Position numbers and translations under genes: made by a program
Assembly: GCA_023105745.1 (NCBI GenBank)
Contig: JALGQZ010000013.1
Span: 5,878,105 to 5,942,104, forward strand
Direction: 5' to 3'
Source: Austropuccinia psidii
Taxonomy: Eukaryota; Basidiomycota; Pucciniomycetes; Pucciniales; Sphaerophragmiaceae
DNA length: 64,000 bases
Part shown: positions 10,975 through 21,481 of the stretch, in pieces
Layout of the letters: every line of letters starts with the position of its first letter
Numbering within the stretch: the first letter of the stretch is position 1
The notes under the pieces: model-generated
Told to the model about the DNA's origin: nothing
Seen by the model: the letters and a program-made list of their open reading frames with translations, nothing else
Databases searched by the model: none

Positions 10975-13900
10975 TCAAACTCTTGAGGTATTTGGACCAG
11001 GATTTTCTGGATACAATAAATGAAAATCCTTGACAAGGTCTGGTGAGTTGGTAAGGTTGGAAGCTGGTTCCCAAGTTGTTCTTTCTGGGTCTTCACTGAA
11101 TCCTTCCCACTCTACAAGATACCATAATTTACCTCTTTTGAGTTTTTAGTCCAGAGCCTGAGCCACTTCCCATTCTTCTTGCTCCTCCACTAGAGCTGGT
11201 GGTGGTGGCAATTGATTACAATTTGTGATTCTTGACTGCTTGACTGGCTCTAACAATGACAAATGGAATACAGGGTGAACTGACTTCCATTGCAAAGGCA
11301 ACTTGAGGTGATAAGCATGAATTCCAATATTCTTAATGACTTCAAAGGGTCCCAGCCATCTTTCTGAAAGCTTCTTGGTGGGTCTTGTGGTCCTGATGTT
11401 CTTGGAAGCTAGCCATACTTTGTACCCAGGTTGGAAATCAGGTGGAATTGACCTATTTCTATCTGCATACTTCTTGAATCTCCTTATTGCTGACTCCAAC
11501 TCTTCTTTGACAACTTACTGTAATGATTGGAGTTTTGTTGATAACTTTCCAGAAGGTGAGTCTTGAGAAATATGGATTGAGTCAAAACTGGGATTTCTTC
11601 CATAAATGGTAAAAAAAGGTGATTGCTTTGTTGATTAATGTTCTGCATTATTGGAGGAAAATTCAGCCAGAGGGAGCCAGGTGTTCCAGTCATCTTTATG
11701 GTAGCTGACATACATCCAAAGATAATGTTCTAGAATCTTATTAACCTTATCTGTCTGTCAATCTGTTTCAGGATGCAAAGAAATTGAAAGATCTCTTGAT
11801 ATCTTGAGCTGCTGACATAAATTGGTCCATAATGATGAAACAAATAAAGATCCTCTATCACTGACAATAATGACTGGGAGTCCATGTTTGGAAAAGACAT
11901 GTCTGATGAAGATTTGAGCTAATTCCAGGGAAGTGATTGTTTCATAAGTTGGAATGAAGATTGCCATTTTTGAGAATATATCCACAACTACTAGAATTGA
12001 ATCAAAGTTGTTGGAAAGTGGCAATTTAGTGATGAAGTCCATTGATAAAGAATTCCAAGTACCAGATGGAATTTTAAGAGGCTTGAGTAATCCAAGCTTC
12101 TTATGATGAAGGTTCTTGTTTCTTGAACATTGCTGACATGAGGACAAATAGTCCTTAATTAATTGATTCATGCCAGCCCAATGAAAATACCTCTTGATGA
12201 GCTTGAGGGTCTTCTCTTGGCCAGGATGGAGATCCAATGGTGAGTCATGAGGCTTTTGAAGAATATTGAGTTGGATTTCTTCATTGCTTGGGATTACCAC
12301 TCTATCTTTGAACAATAATAGCTTTTCTTGAGGTTCAAGAGAATAATCTGTAACTGATTCACCTCTTGGTAGCTGGTTGAGTGTTTCTTTATAGTCTTTG
12401 TCTTGCCATACTTCTTTTTGAATCTTGTCAACTAAATCTGAGACTATTTCCACTTTGATTGAGAAGAATCTTGACTCTTGAATCCCATCTTGCTTGATTA
12501 ATTGATGAAAATTCTGAGGATTCTTGCTGTTCAATTCCACCCCCCTCTCTGGGTACACATTGTCCCGACATGACAATGCATCTGGTAAAGTGGTCAGCCT
12601 GTCTGGGCAGTAAGTGATAGTGAAATGAAACTCAGAGAGAAATTCAGCCCAATGGGTCTGATGACAAGTAAGAACTTCAGAATACATAAAATACCAAAGA
12701 GAAGAGTGGTCTGTCAAGACCTCAAAAGGATTGGAAAGAGAAAAAAGAAAAGCTCTCCAGTGCTTGAGAGCCCAAACTATGCCAAGAAGTTCCTTGTCAT
12801 GAATTTCATAATTCAGCTCAGCTGGGAGAAGCTTGCGACTATTGAATGCAATGGGATGCTTTCCTGAGTCATGCACCTGACTCAGTACAGCACCCAAGGC
12901 ATAATCAGAAGCATCAGTCTCTACAATATTTGGTAGAGAAGGATTGAAATGGGAAAGGATAGGAGAAGTGGTGAATGCCTCTTTGAGTATTTGAAACTGA
13001 CTGAGAGCTTCCTCATTGAAGATAAAAGGAGAGTCTTTTTTAAGAAGGGAAGTGAGAGCAGTGATATTTTTGGAGTAATTTTTAATGAGACAATGATAGA
13101 AATTTGCAAAGCCAAGGAAGGATTGAAGAGCTTCGATGTTTTTGGGCTGAGGCCAATTGAGGATTTGCTGAACCTTTGAAGAATCCCTCTTGAGGCCATC
13201 ACTTGAAACAACATAGCCCAAGTATTCCACACTTGAGGCATGGACTACACACTTGGAGGCTTTGGGAAACAAATTATTGTCCCTCAGTCTTTGGAGGACA
13301 GAGGTCACATTTTTGACATGTTCCTCCTCAGAGCTGGAAAAGACCATAATATCATCTAAATAAACTAAAACAAAGATATCCAAGAAATCTAAAAATATAT
13401 CATCCACAAGATTCTGGAAGGAGGCTGGAGCATTGGTAAGACCAAATGGCATAACCAAATACTCATAACTACCATATTTGGTTCTGAAGGAAGTCAAGTG
13501 CTCATCCCCCTCTTTGATTCTTGGGAGATTGTATGCACCACACAGATCTATCTTGGAGAAGATAGTGGAACCATTTAATACAGTAAGAAGCTGGTTCATA
13601 GGAGGAACAGGATACCTGTTCTTCCTAGTGACAGCATTGAGTTTGCAGTAGTCAAAACACAAACAAAGACCTCCATCCTTTTTATTAACAAAAAGGGCAG
13701 GTGCTCCTGTTGAAGAGGAGCTTGGCCTTATGAAACCTTTCTCTACATTATCTGAAATGTAGGCCCACAGTGTTTCTGACTCTTGATTTGATAGTGAGTA
13801 GATAACACCAACTGGAGGTAGAAGACCCTCCAATTTGATATGGTGATCACAGGCACAGTGTGGAGGAAGTTTCTCTGCTTTGACCTTGGAGAATACATCC

Positions 13901-14019
13901 AAATATTTGTGATAAGCAGGAGGGACTACCTTTAACACAGTTTCAATTTCTTCTGGCTCTTCCTCCTCATCCCACTGCTCCTCCAGGGAGGCATTAAAGG
14001 ATAAGGGAGGAAGGTCCAT
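10975..14019 (-). pseudogene. Element B pol: RT, RNase H, integrase, chromodomain
   Basis: An uninterrupted 753-codon stretch (14019-11758) holds RT (motifs ALFVNKKDGG, MPFGLTNAPASFQ and the catalytic LVYLDDIMVF), RNase H (ETDASDYALGAVLSQ), the integrase zinc region (H..H..C-x2-C) and the integrase core with first Asp (SMDFITKLP) and second Asp (IVSDRGSLF). A TGA at 11758-11760 follows PETD, and the third catalytic residue reads Asp instead of Glu in QTDKVN (11749-11751). Further in-frame stops lie downstream. After the integrase comes VHPVFHLSLLEPVK and a chromodomain (WYLVEWEGFS), split by a stop near 11150, ending at TGA 10975-10977. Confidence 0.9.
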
Positions 14020-14112
14020 ATCCCCTTGAAAGAGATGAAATTAAGATATAGAAACATCTTCTCCAACAACTTTTATCTATTTGAAGACCTCATCTCTTTA
14101 TTTAAGTAATAA

Positions 14113-14640
14113 CTAAGATGGCATGATGGAAGGGATATGGACATAAGAAGGAAGGGAAGTTGTCTTAAGTTCACCAACCAGAGCAACACTGTTGACAGCA
14201 GTGGCCAAGGCATTACTAGCAGAAGATTCAAGACCACTAGAATCCTTATGACTAGAATAATAGGTTATCAATCCATTTTTCCAATCAATAATGGGATTCA
14301 AATGGTGGATGAAATCATAGCCGAATAGCAGGTCTTCTCCCTTGGGTGAATCTATGATAAAAGTCACATTCAAAGCTTGGGAAGGAAGGCAAGTCAACTA
14401 CCCACTTGGTATAATGGGTGATGAACAAGGCAGGTGATTCATTTGAATCCAGAATGAAAAGAGGAATCTTTTCAGGGAGCTCTGACATAGTCAATGAGTA
14501 CTTGAGAGCAAAATGCTTTGCAATAAAAGAGTTTGTAGCACCAGAATCAATGAGAATACTATAAAAAATATCAGAGAAAGAAGAAAAAAAAAGAAACTTC
14601 AAAGATTTCTTGACACTAGTATTCAGAGTGCACAATTGTG
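14113..14640 (-). pseudogene. Element B aspartic protease
   Basis: Retropepsin-like protease with the active-site sequence ILIDSGATNSFIA at about 14530-14560, so the catalytic Asp is kept. The C-terminal half continues in a second frame (14397-14113, FIIDSPKGEDLLFGYDFIHH), so one frameshift lies near 14390-14400. Between 14020 and 14113 the polyprotein frame is not open. Confidence 0.75.
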
Positions 14641-15018
14641 CTCTTCAGGGAAATAAGTGAGAACCATTGAACACATGATTATCCCCACTCAGGCTTTTCC
14701 CTGCTTGCTAGGGAAGCATCTTGATGACCCAGGCTTGTTCTGAGGTCTCTTGAAGAATTTTTCAATTGGGTGCTTTCCACCACAATAAGTACACAACCCT
14801 TCTTTGATCCTCCTCTCCTTTTAAGAACCAATAAAATTATTGTCCTTCTTAAGCAGAGCAGAATGGGGCTTGTTCTTTGAAGCTTGAAATTTCTTGCCCT
14901 TCTTGTTCTTCTTATGGTGAGGCCTTTTTGAAGATGAGTTTTGAGGAATCCTTGAAGAATTGGATCCAGTAAGAGGTGAATTCTTTTCTTGATGACTACC
15001 CTTCTCTTTCTGTCTCTC
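14641..15018 (-). pseudogene. Element B gag, C-terminal part with CCHC knuckle
   Basis: This is the continuation of gag after the nested insert at 15023-16064. The frame reads HERQKEKGSHQEK and then a knuckle CTYCGGKHPIEKF (about 14793-14755): C-x2-C-x3-H-x4 and then Phe in place of the last Cys. A stop precedes the KERRIKEG segment. Basic, Lys/Ser-rich sequence surrounds the knuckle, as expected for nucleocapsid. Confidence 0.7.
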
Positions 15019-15022
15019 ATGG

Positions 15023-16064
15023 TGTGGTATTCCATACCATTTTGTCAGTTTGGATTAATATAAAAAAAAAAAAAAATTATTACCCAGGAACATTCTAGAA
15101 GATTTAATCAATATGAAACCACAAGTGAGCCTTAATTCAGGATGGACTCTTTTCTCACCAACCCTAACCCTGGAGAGTATAAATACTTCAAATTTTCATT
15201 TTTCAAACCTCATGCTTCTTCTGGAAATGTAATTTGAATTTATTTTTTCCAGAGTTCATCCCTCACTAGTAGGTTAATCTAGAAAATAATTATATTTAAT
15301 ATTGGGGAAAAGGCCCCTTTATTAAGAAAAAGGAATAGCTTTTATCATAGTAATATATAATAGGGGGAAAAGGCCCCTTATTACTAAAAAATAGTTTTAT
15401 CATAATCATATTTGGTTTGGGGAAAAAGCCCCTCCATTAAAAAAAATATCTTTTATTATTAGTACAGTCTTAGTTATTTATAATCAAGTATTATTAAACA
15501 GTGAACCAAATTAGTTTCTAAATTAAAAAATATCAACTTCAGAAAATATATCAATATTATTAGTTTTACTATCAGAATCAGTCTATAAAAAATACCCATA
15601 CCATATTCAGTTACCTTTATCCTTATTATCAAGCTATCAATACTTATCCCTGTTTTCCAACAGCTTTATCGTAGTTATTTAAAATCAAAATCTGTGTTAT
15701 CCCAAATAATAATAATAATAATAAAACCTTTACAAAAGAAACCAACTAAAAATATCTATTATTAGTTATCAAATTATTATATTAGTGTTATCAACTTGTC
15801 TTTAAATAACTGTTGTTTTAAAATCAATCAAAGTCTGATCAGAGTCTGTTGAATAGACTTTTCTGACCCAGCCACCATCAAATAAATAAATTGATTGTGG
15901 AACTTAAGTCAAGATAATTCAGCATTATCAGGAAGGGCAGTCTAGAGTATTCTAGCACACAAGCAGAGAAAGGGTTACAAGCATAAAAGCAATTCAAAAC
16001 TTTTTCTTGTAATTTCCCCTTCCAGGTACTGCCTCATTTATCCCACACAGAGGAGTATCCCACA
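15023..16064 (+). mobile_element. Nested 1042-bp solo LTR-like insert in element B gag
   Basis: The insert begins TGTGGTATTCC and ends GGAGTATCCCACA, with short inverted ends, and is flanked on both sides by ATGG (15019-15022 and 16065-16068). Removing it joins LDTRY to HERQKEK in gag without loss, so its limits are well set. It is AT-rich, noncoding, has a TATA-like GAGTATAAATAC near 15177, and repeats a short GGGGAAAAGGCCCC motif three times (about 15304, 15361, 15418). The size and TG...CA ends fit a solo LTR; the family is unknown. Confidence 0.7.
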
Positions 16065-16068
16065 ATGG

Positions 16069-17096
16069 TATCTGGTATCTAATTCCAGGGTCATGTCCAT
16101 GAGTTCTTGAAGGCTATCAAAGTTACCAGGGTAGGAAGCCAACTGGTCCAGAAGTCTTGATGCAAATCCTCTTCTATAAACATGAATTTAAGCTCTCTCT
16201 CCCCAATATCCAATTCTTAAAATTAAGCTTCTGAAATCATAAATGTACAAGGATACATGACTACTTTCCTTTATACTCAGATTGTCCAACTCTTGTTCAG
16301 CTTTCCTGAATTCATTGGGATCACCAAACAGAGTGAATAATTGAGTTTCAAATAACTTCCAATTATTGAGGAGGTAGGAAGGAGCTTCATTGGAAATATT
16401 GAAGAGGTAGGGTTCAATCCATTTGCCAGCTCTACCAGTGAGAAAAGAAGTTGAGTACAGAACTTTCTTCCTGTCAGAGAAGAAATTTGCTGGATCATTA
16501 TGGAAAATCAATTGAAAGGTTTGGACAAATCCTCTCAATTTATGAGCTTGAGTACCATCAAATCAATCAGGTTCCTTCATTGATGGAGTCTTGAATGCAG
16601 GGGCTTTGGAACTGTCCCTGGGGGCTGCTGCTTGGGAAAGTTGCCCAATAATAGTAGCCATTTGCTCCATGATTTTGAGGAAACTTGGATCAGATTGAGA
16701 GACAAGAGGTTGATTAGTAGGGGCTAGATTAGAGCCCTGGGGTACCTCTGGAGGATTTGAAAAAGCATCTGCCACTTCAGATTCCCCAGAATCTTCCTCT
16801 TCCACAGACTCCTCCCCCTCTTCATCTTCAACTTCTCCTAGTCTTTCTCTTGCACCTTCAGACATGCCAGGATAACCACCCAACAGGCCAGAGAAAGATC
16901 TTGATCTTATTGGTTTCATTCCCCCTCTTCTGGAGGGTGCTGCTCCTTCCATTGGTGGTCCTCTGTCCAAATTTGCACTCAGTTGATGAAGTGATGGTGT
17001 GTGGTCAAGAGGAACCCTTGCTGTAGGAGTGAGAACAGCTGGATTTCTTTGAGATCTAGTGTTCTTGGCTGGAGGGCTATACTGAACTGGCATCAT
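16069..17096 (-). pseudogene. Element B gag, N-terminal and capsid part
   Basis: Starts at ATG 17096 (second ATG 17093). Residues 1-177 are disordered and acidic (motifs SPPAKNTRSQ, LDRGPPMEGAAPSR, a run of Glu). A stop replaces one residue in EPD-stop-FDGTQ (about 16563), after which the capsid domain continues: FQLIFHNDPANFFSDRKKV and WIEPYLFN, ending LASYPGNFDSLQELMDMTLE against the nested insert. The first segment strongly resembles, from memory, gag proteins abundant in A. psidii gene sets. Confidence 0.85.
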
Positions 17097-17757
17097 TGAG
17101 AAATTAATAATAAAAAATTGATGATACTTGCAAATAAGGAATCAAAGCTTGGCCAAATCAATAATCAATAAAATCTTGATGATCTTGAGGAATCAATCAA
17201 TAGTCTTGAGGTGAAATCAAATTCAATCATTCAATCAATCAAATATCAGTAAATATTGAAGAATTCAACAATCAATCAATAAGTCAATGTCTTCAATATC
17301 AATCCAAGGTCTTGGGGAATCAATCAGTCAAATCAATATCTTATTGGATCAAAATCAATCAATAATAAATAATCAATTCTTGAGGATAAATTAGTTATCT
17401 TTAGGAATTCAAAAGTCAATCAGTCCAATACAAATAAAATCCTGAATCGCTGAATCAATAACCCAAATGAATCCCAATCAGTTAACCAATCAATAGCTCC
17501 TGATAAGACTTGAATGAGAAAACAAAATAAATATTTGTTTGAGATAGAATTGAAAATGAAATGAGATGGTCAGCAATGATTAAGAAATGATAAGAATCAA
17601 TTTCCATATGAATGAAATGAATGAGATGAAAATTGAAGAGAGAAAAATCATAATAATTAGAAATCATAAGATCATAAAAGATTCATAATTTGATGTATGA
17701 GAGAAATGAAGCTAAATGAATGAAAGGAAATAATCAAATATGAGTTAATTAATTTAA
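17097..17757 (-). repeat. Element B leader, CAATCA-rich simple repeats
   Basis: The region between the 5' LTR and gag. About 17150-17480 is full of AATCAATCAA-type words. No sequence complementary to a recognisable tRNA 3' end begins right after the LTR on the minus strand (it starts TTAAATTAATTAACTC). Confidence 0.6.
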
Positions 17758-18498
17758 TGTCACAGGGGCTCTTCTAAGTGAAGAGGGCCTGGCACTCAGT
17801 AAACTGGGACTTACTTATGGAGGGCTCAGGATATGGCAAGAAAGGATACACTTAAGAGTGTTATGAAATGAATTACTAAATAAAATAATATAAGAAAAGC
17901 AGAAACAAAGAATAAGAGTAAGAATAAAAGAGAAAACAACAAACAAGTCCAAGTCCACTTTCTCAACCTGTCAGAATGGAAAGAGAAGGGTTAATAAGGA
18001 TACGGCCACCCAACTCATACTGTACAGGAAAAGCAAGAACAAGGCTAAGACTAACTTAAAATCAAATAATTATAATACCCAAAATGAGGATAAGAATAAT
18101 TATAAAATAATAAATATACTAAATTAATTAACTGGGGAAAAGTCCCCAGGGGGAGAAAGAGGGGCTGGTATACATGAGAATCACCAGCCCTGATCCGGAC
18201 AGAGAATTTTCATGAGAAGATTTGATGATTGAATTGAGTCTGGCCAATACAGGTCCTGTATGGCTGTACAGGATCTGTATAGAAGGATTGGTGGTATTTA
18301 GTGATCATACAGCTTGGGGATGGTGTATTCAAACTGTATTGGGTATTTCCAGCCTGTATTGATGACAAGACTGTATGCATGTTTCAGCAATGAAGATTTC
18401 TGAAACTGAATGCTGATACACACAGTGGATTTGCTGGTTTATGGTGTTTGAGTGGGTGTAAGTATAAATACCCTTACCCCTGATTAGTGGTTGCTACA
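17758..18498 (-). repeat. Element B 5' LTR (741 bp)
   Basis: Direct repeat of 7513-8271 at the upstream (minus-strand) end. On - it begins TGTAGCAACC at 18498 and ends TGTGACA at 17758. The flank GTAGG (18499-18503) equals the flank at 7508-7512. Confidence 0.92.
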
Positions 18499-18503
18499 GT
18501 AGG

Positions 18504-18715
18504 CTCCTGTTGTGACTAATGTGGCTCCATGAGGAGGACATGGGTAATACCATCAGTTACATGCACTTTGGGACACAGTGCTCTAAGCCCGGGGGTACTG
18601 CCACATGGTGGAATGTGATCTATAACTTGCCAGTATTAACCGTTCTTTCAACTTGTTTAATAGCATTTCCGGAAAGAGTTTCCTTTGTTGAGGTCTGGCA
18701 GACAGCATTGTGACT
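18504..18715 (+). repeat. TRIM-like element, right internal part and right 117-bp repeat
   Basis: 18504-18598 is the second internal part and ends with a purine-rich CCCGGGGGTAC just before the right terminal repeat (18599-18715), as a polypurine tract would. The right repeat begins TGCCACATGG and matches 7261-7377 with about ten differences. Confidence 0.65.
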
Positions 18716-18723
18716 AAGGGTTT

Positions 18724-20751
18724 TGTGAGCCTTTGAGATATGACCGCATACCCAATAAGGTCACAAGAAAGACTCAGAATAATTATACCTTTAAGATAAT
18801 TATACTAAAATTACTTAGAATAATTATACATTAAAAATAATTACTTCAAAAATACAAAAATACCATAAATTGGTACAAAAATTGGTTTAACTTAAAAACC
18901 AATGAATCAACATGTGAAATAATTTATACCATTGGATTCCCCATGGTAAAATACACATATACCATTTTTATGGCATATCTGTAAAGTCAATATTTAATGA
19001 GTTATAAGGAATAATACCTTATAAAAACCATAAATCCTTAGTTATTTCAGGAACCAATAAAACAACATGTGAAATAAATTGTACCATTTGATTCCTCATG
19101 AACATCCACACATAAAACAATTAATGAGCTAATTTCCAAAGTCAATACTTAAGGAATTAACCTGAATATATGCACTTTTTTGGTCAACACATATATTCAA
19201 GGATCATAGCTAATATCTCTTAAACTATACAAGATAGAGTGATGAACCAAAGATAAAGTTACCACGTAATTACTGTAAGAACACAGATATGAGCTTTCTT
19301 TTACAATTTAGAAGCAAGGTTAAAACCTATGATGAAATATTGATAAAAATCAACAGAGCTGTTGACCACTTTGTTGTGAAAGTGGTCCAAACTTAAAATA
19401 AAGCACACAGTTGAATTCTACTAGTTCATTTGTGAAGAATGACGTAATTTTTATTATTAAATTCAGGGTATAACCTCCTGAAATTATGATTTGAAGTTTA
19501 AAATATTGAATTTCGACAGAAAAGATGAGTTACAAGAAAAATCATCAAAATTAGAGTTTTGATGATGTAATGAAACGCTCTTTGCAGAATGATGAGGTTA
19601 TGTCAGGCTATCAGAATTGACTCTCTGAATTGCTGTAGCGTGTAAAACTTAAAAGTTACTAAAGATCAAAGCTTGAGCTTAAATTGAGCAGTTATGATCA
19701 CCTACTGTAACCTTAAATTAAGTTTAACAGTCATATGAGTGATAATATTGGTGAATACTATTAGTTTATGATTCAAACTAATAAAATCCACAAAATTTGG
19801 GGTTCTGCCAAGCCTCTGATGTCATCAACTTTAGAGTTATAGTGATAACTCTAAATAATGGTGTAATAATGATGCAATATGGTTTGATCATGATGTAATC
19901 ATCCCCAAACCTTAAAATATTGATCAATTCCAGTGGATATGATCAGTACACGTCTACTAGAAGCCTGTTGGACTCTAGGAGGGAGGTATTTACTATAAAT
20001 AGAGCTCTTTTTACTCTATTTTCCCCTCAGACGCATCAAAAACATTAAATAAATACAAACAAAAAGGTAATAGCTTTATTCTTTATATATAAAACTTTTA
20101 TATTATTAAAGACCAAAGTTTATCTTTATTATAATCATCAATTTTGACGTGATTAAATCATTTGTTTAACTTTTTTTGTTAAAAATCTCTCTAAAAACTC
20201 ATTTCCACGTAAAAAAATCAAGAATATTTGTAATTTCTATATTTTTTATTGTAAATACAATTTGTATAAGTTGTATTTACATTATTTGGCATACGATATC
20301 TCAAAATTATTACATTAAGTGTTAAAAGTAGGTTATTTTCTCTTATATTAATATTTTCTCTATATTATTCTTTTAATAATTCTTTAATTAATATAGATAG
20401 TATTTAAATTAATTTATAACTTTAATATTAGTAATATTATTGTTATTAATTGTTTTTTATTAATAAAAAACAATTTTTTATGCCTTTATTATTTGTTTGT
20501 AACAATAATAAAGTGCTATTAAATATATTAATTATTTTATATTAATATATTTATTTTCTTATATTATATTTTATAATATAAATTATATTATTATATTTTA
20601 TTAATAATATAATTATTTTACGCCATAATTATAATAAATCTTTATTATTATAATTATTTTTATCTTATTTATTTCATTCATAAGGACATTCATAGTACAA
20701 TAAGTAAAATATTAGTAATTTTTACTTATTGTTTCATAGTCAAACCTTACA
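18724..20751 (+). repeat. Element C 5' LTR (2028 bp)
   Basis: Begins TGTGAGCCTTTGAGATATG and ends CAAACCTTACA. It is unusually long and AT-rich, with a strong TATA box at 19993-20004. Related copies lie at 27386-29416, 50742-52749 (reverse) and, older, 6685-7260 plus 29417-30837. Confidence 0.93.
19993..20004 (+). promoter_or_regulatory. TATA box of the element C LTR
   Basis: CTATAAATAGAG followed by a pyrimidine-rich stretch (CTCTTTTTACTCTATTTTCC). It is kept in the 3' LTR at about 28655. The reverse solo LTR at 50742-52749 has CATAAATAGAG instead. Transcription would start shortly downstream. Confidence 0.65.
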
Positions 20752-20753
20752 TT

Positions 20754-20771
20754 TGGGGGCCTGGCCGTGAT
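20754..20771 (+). promoter_or_regulatory. Primer-binding site of element C, proline-tRNA-like
   Basis: Two bases after the LTR end lies TGGGGGCCTGGCCGTGAT. Its complement ends in CCCCCA, a CCA tail preceded by C, and has the stem-like layout of a tRNA 3' end. Eukaryotic tRNA-Pro carries C at that position, and the site resembles the known proline-type retroviral site. The tRNA identity is inference. Confidence 0.6.
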
Positions 20772-21178
20772 ATTTACTTAAAAGACCTTTAAAAAGATTC
20801 TAATTGGGCTTATCCAATAATAAATTATATTTATAATCATAAAATTATATAATAATTTTATATTTTATTGATTTAAAAGCTATTGAGGCATTTGGAAAGC
20901 AATTGTACTGTCTTACACGTGGTTTTTTCACATCCTTAGACTTGCAAGAACTTTCTTTGAGTGACTCTAGTGATTAAAAAAGATATTATATAAATTAAAA
21001 ATCATTTTTATTATAATTTAATTTTATAAAGAATCATATTGATTTTTATTTTATTCCTTAAAAATAAAAATATAAAAAATAAAAAATATTAAAAAATATT
21101 AAAAACCAATAAAAAAAGTTATTTTTATTCATTTCTTTATTCATTTCAATTTTTTCAAGATATTAAAGCAATTTCTGC
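20772..21178 (+). other. Element C leader, noncoding
   Basis: Very AT-rich sequence between the primer-binding site and the first leader ORF. No gene seen. Confidence 0.6.
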
Positions 21179-21481
21179 ATGGAAAATTGCCATATCTTGC
21201 CAAAAAATAACACTTCTTATAAAAAGACTTATATTTATTTGTCTTTTTTAGTGTTTGAGGATAACCCAACAGAAGATAACCAAACTACTGTTGAGAGATT
21301 GGTGGAAGAAACTTGTCAAAGTTCTCCAACACCAGTTATCACTAAAAGAAAGAAAGCTAAGAAATTAGACTTTCCAGGACCCACCATTCAAGACTCTGAA
21401 GGTGAGCACCTCTTTTATAACTACCATAAAAAGAATTTTTATCCTAAAATACTTCTATTTTTTTATTTTCTTAAATTATGA
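21179..21481 (+). CDS. Element C leader ORF, possibly spliced
   Basis: A 100-codon frame before gag. Its middle (EDNPTEDNQTTVERLVEETC and the basic KRKKAKKLDFPGPT) looks protein-like; the ends are AT-rich. Its TGA stop (21479-21481) overlaps the gag ATG (21478-21480) in ATGA. Alternatively a GTGAGC...ACCAG intron (21402-21488, 87 nt) would remove the stop and the gag ATG and extend this frame in phase to a TGA at 21641 (EEVPNTPSNQMELDSEVELI onward). Function unknown. Whether translation begins at 21179 or further upstream by splicing cannot be decided from sequence. Confidence 0.45.
   Translation: MENCHILPKNNTSYKKTYIYLSFLVFEDNPTEDNQTTVERLVEETCQSSPTPVITKRKKAKKLDFPGPTIQDSEGEHLFYNYHKKNFYPKILLFFYFLKL

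Larger units (their letters stand above)
7513..18498 (-). mobile_element. Element B: complete but dead Ty3/gypsy chromovirus with antisense accessory gene
   Basis: About 11 kb, read on -. LTRs at both ends (TGTAAC...GTGACA on the minus strand) are flanked by a perfect 5-bp target duplication GTAGG (7508-7512 and 18499-18503), so the insertion is complete. From 5' to 3' on -: LTR, leader, gag, CCHC, protease, RT, RNase H, integrase, chromodomain, then a gene on the opposite strand, polypurine tract and LTR. Stops and a nested 1.04 kb insert in gag inactivate it. The LTRs differ visibly, including a ~20-bp duplication in the 3' copy, so it is not recent. Confidence 0.92.

Noticed and set aside
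14679..15035. 118-codon minus-strand frame in element B
   Set aside because: Out of phase with the gag continuation; the true gag frame with the CTYCGGKH knuckle lies in another phase.
17150..17480. CAATCA repeats as a CRISPR-like or telomeric array
   Set aside because: Irregular simple repeats without constant spacers, in a retroelement leader of a eukaryote.
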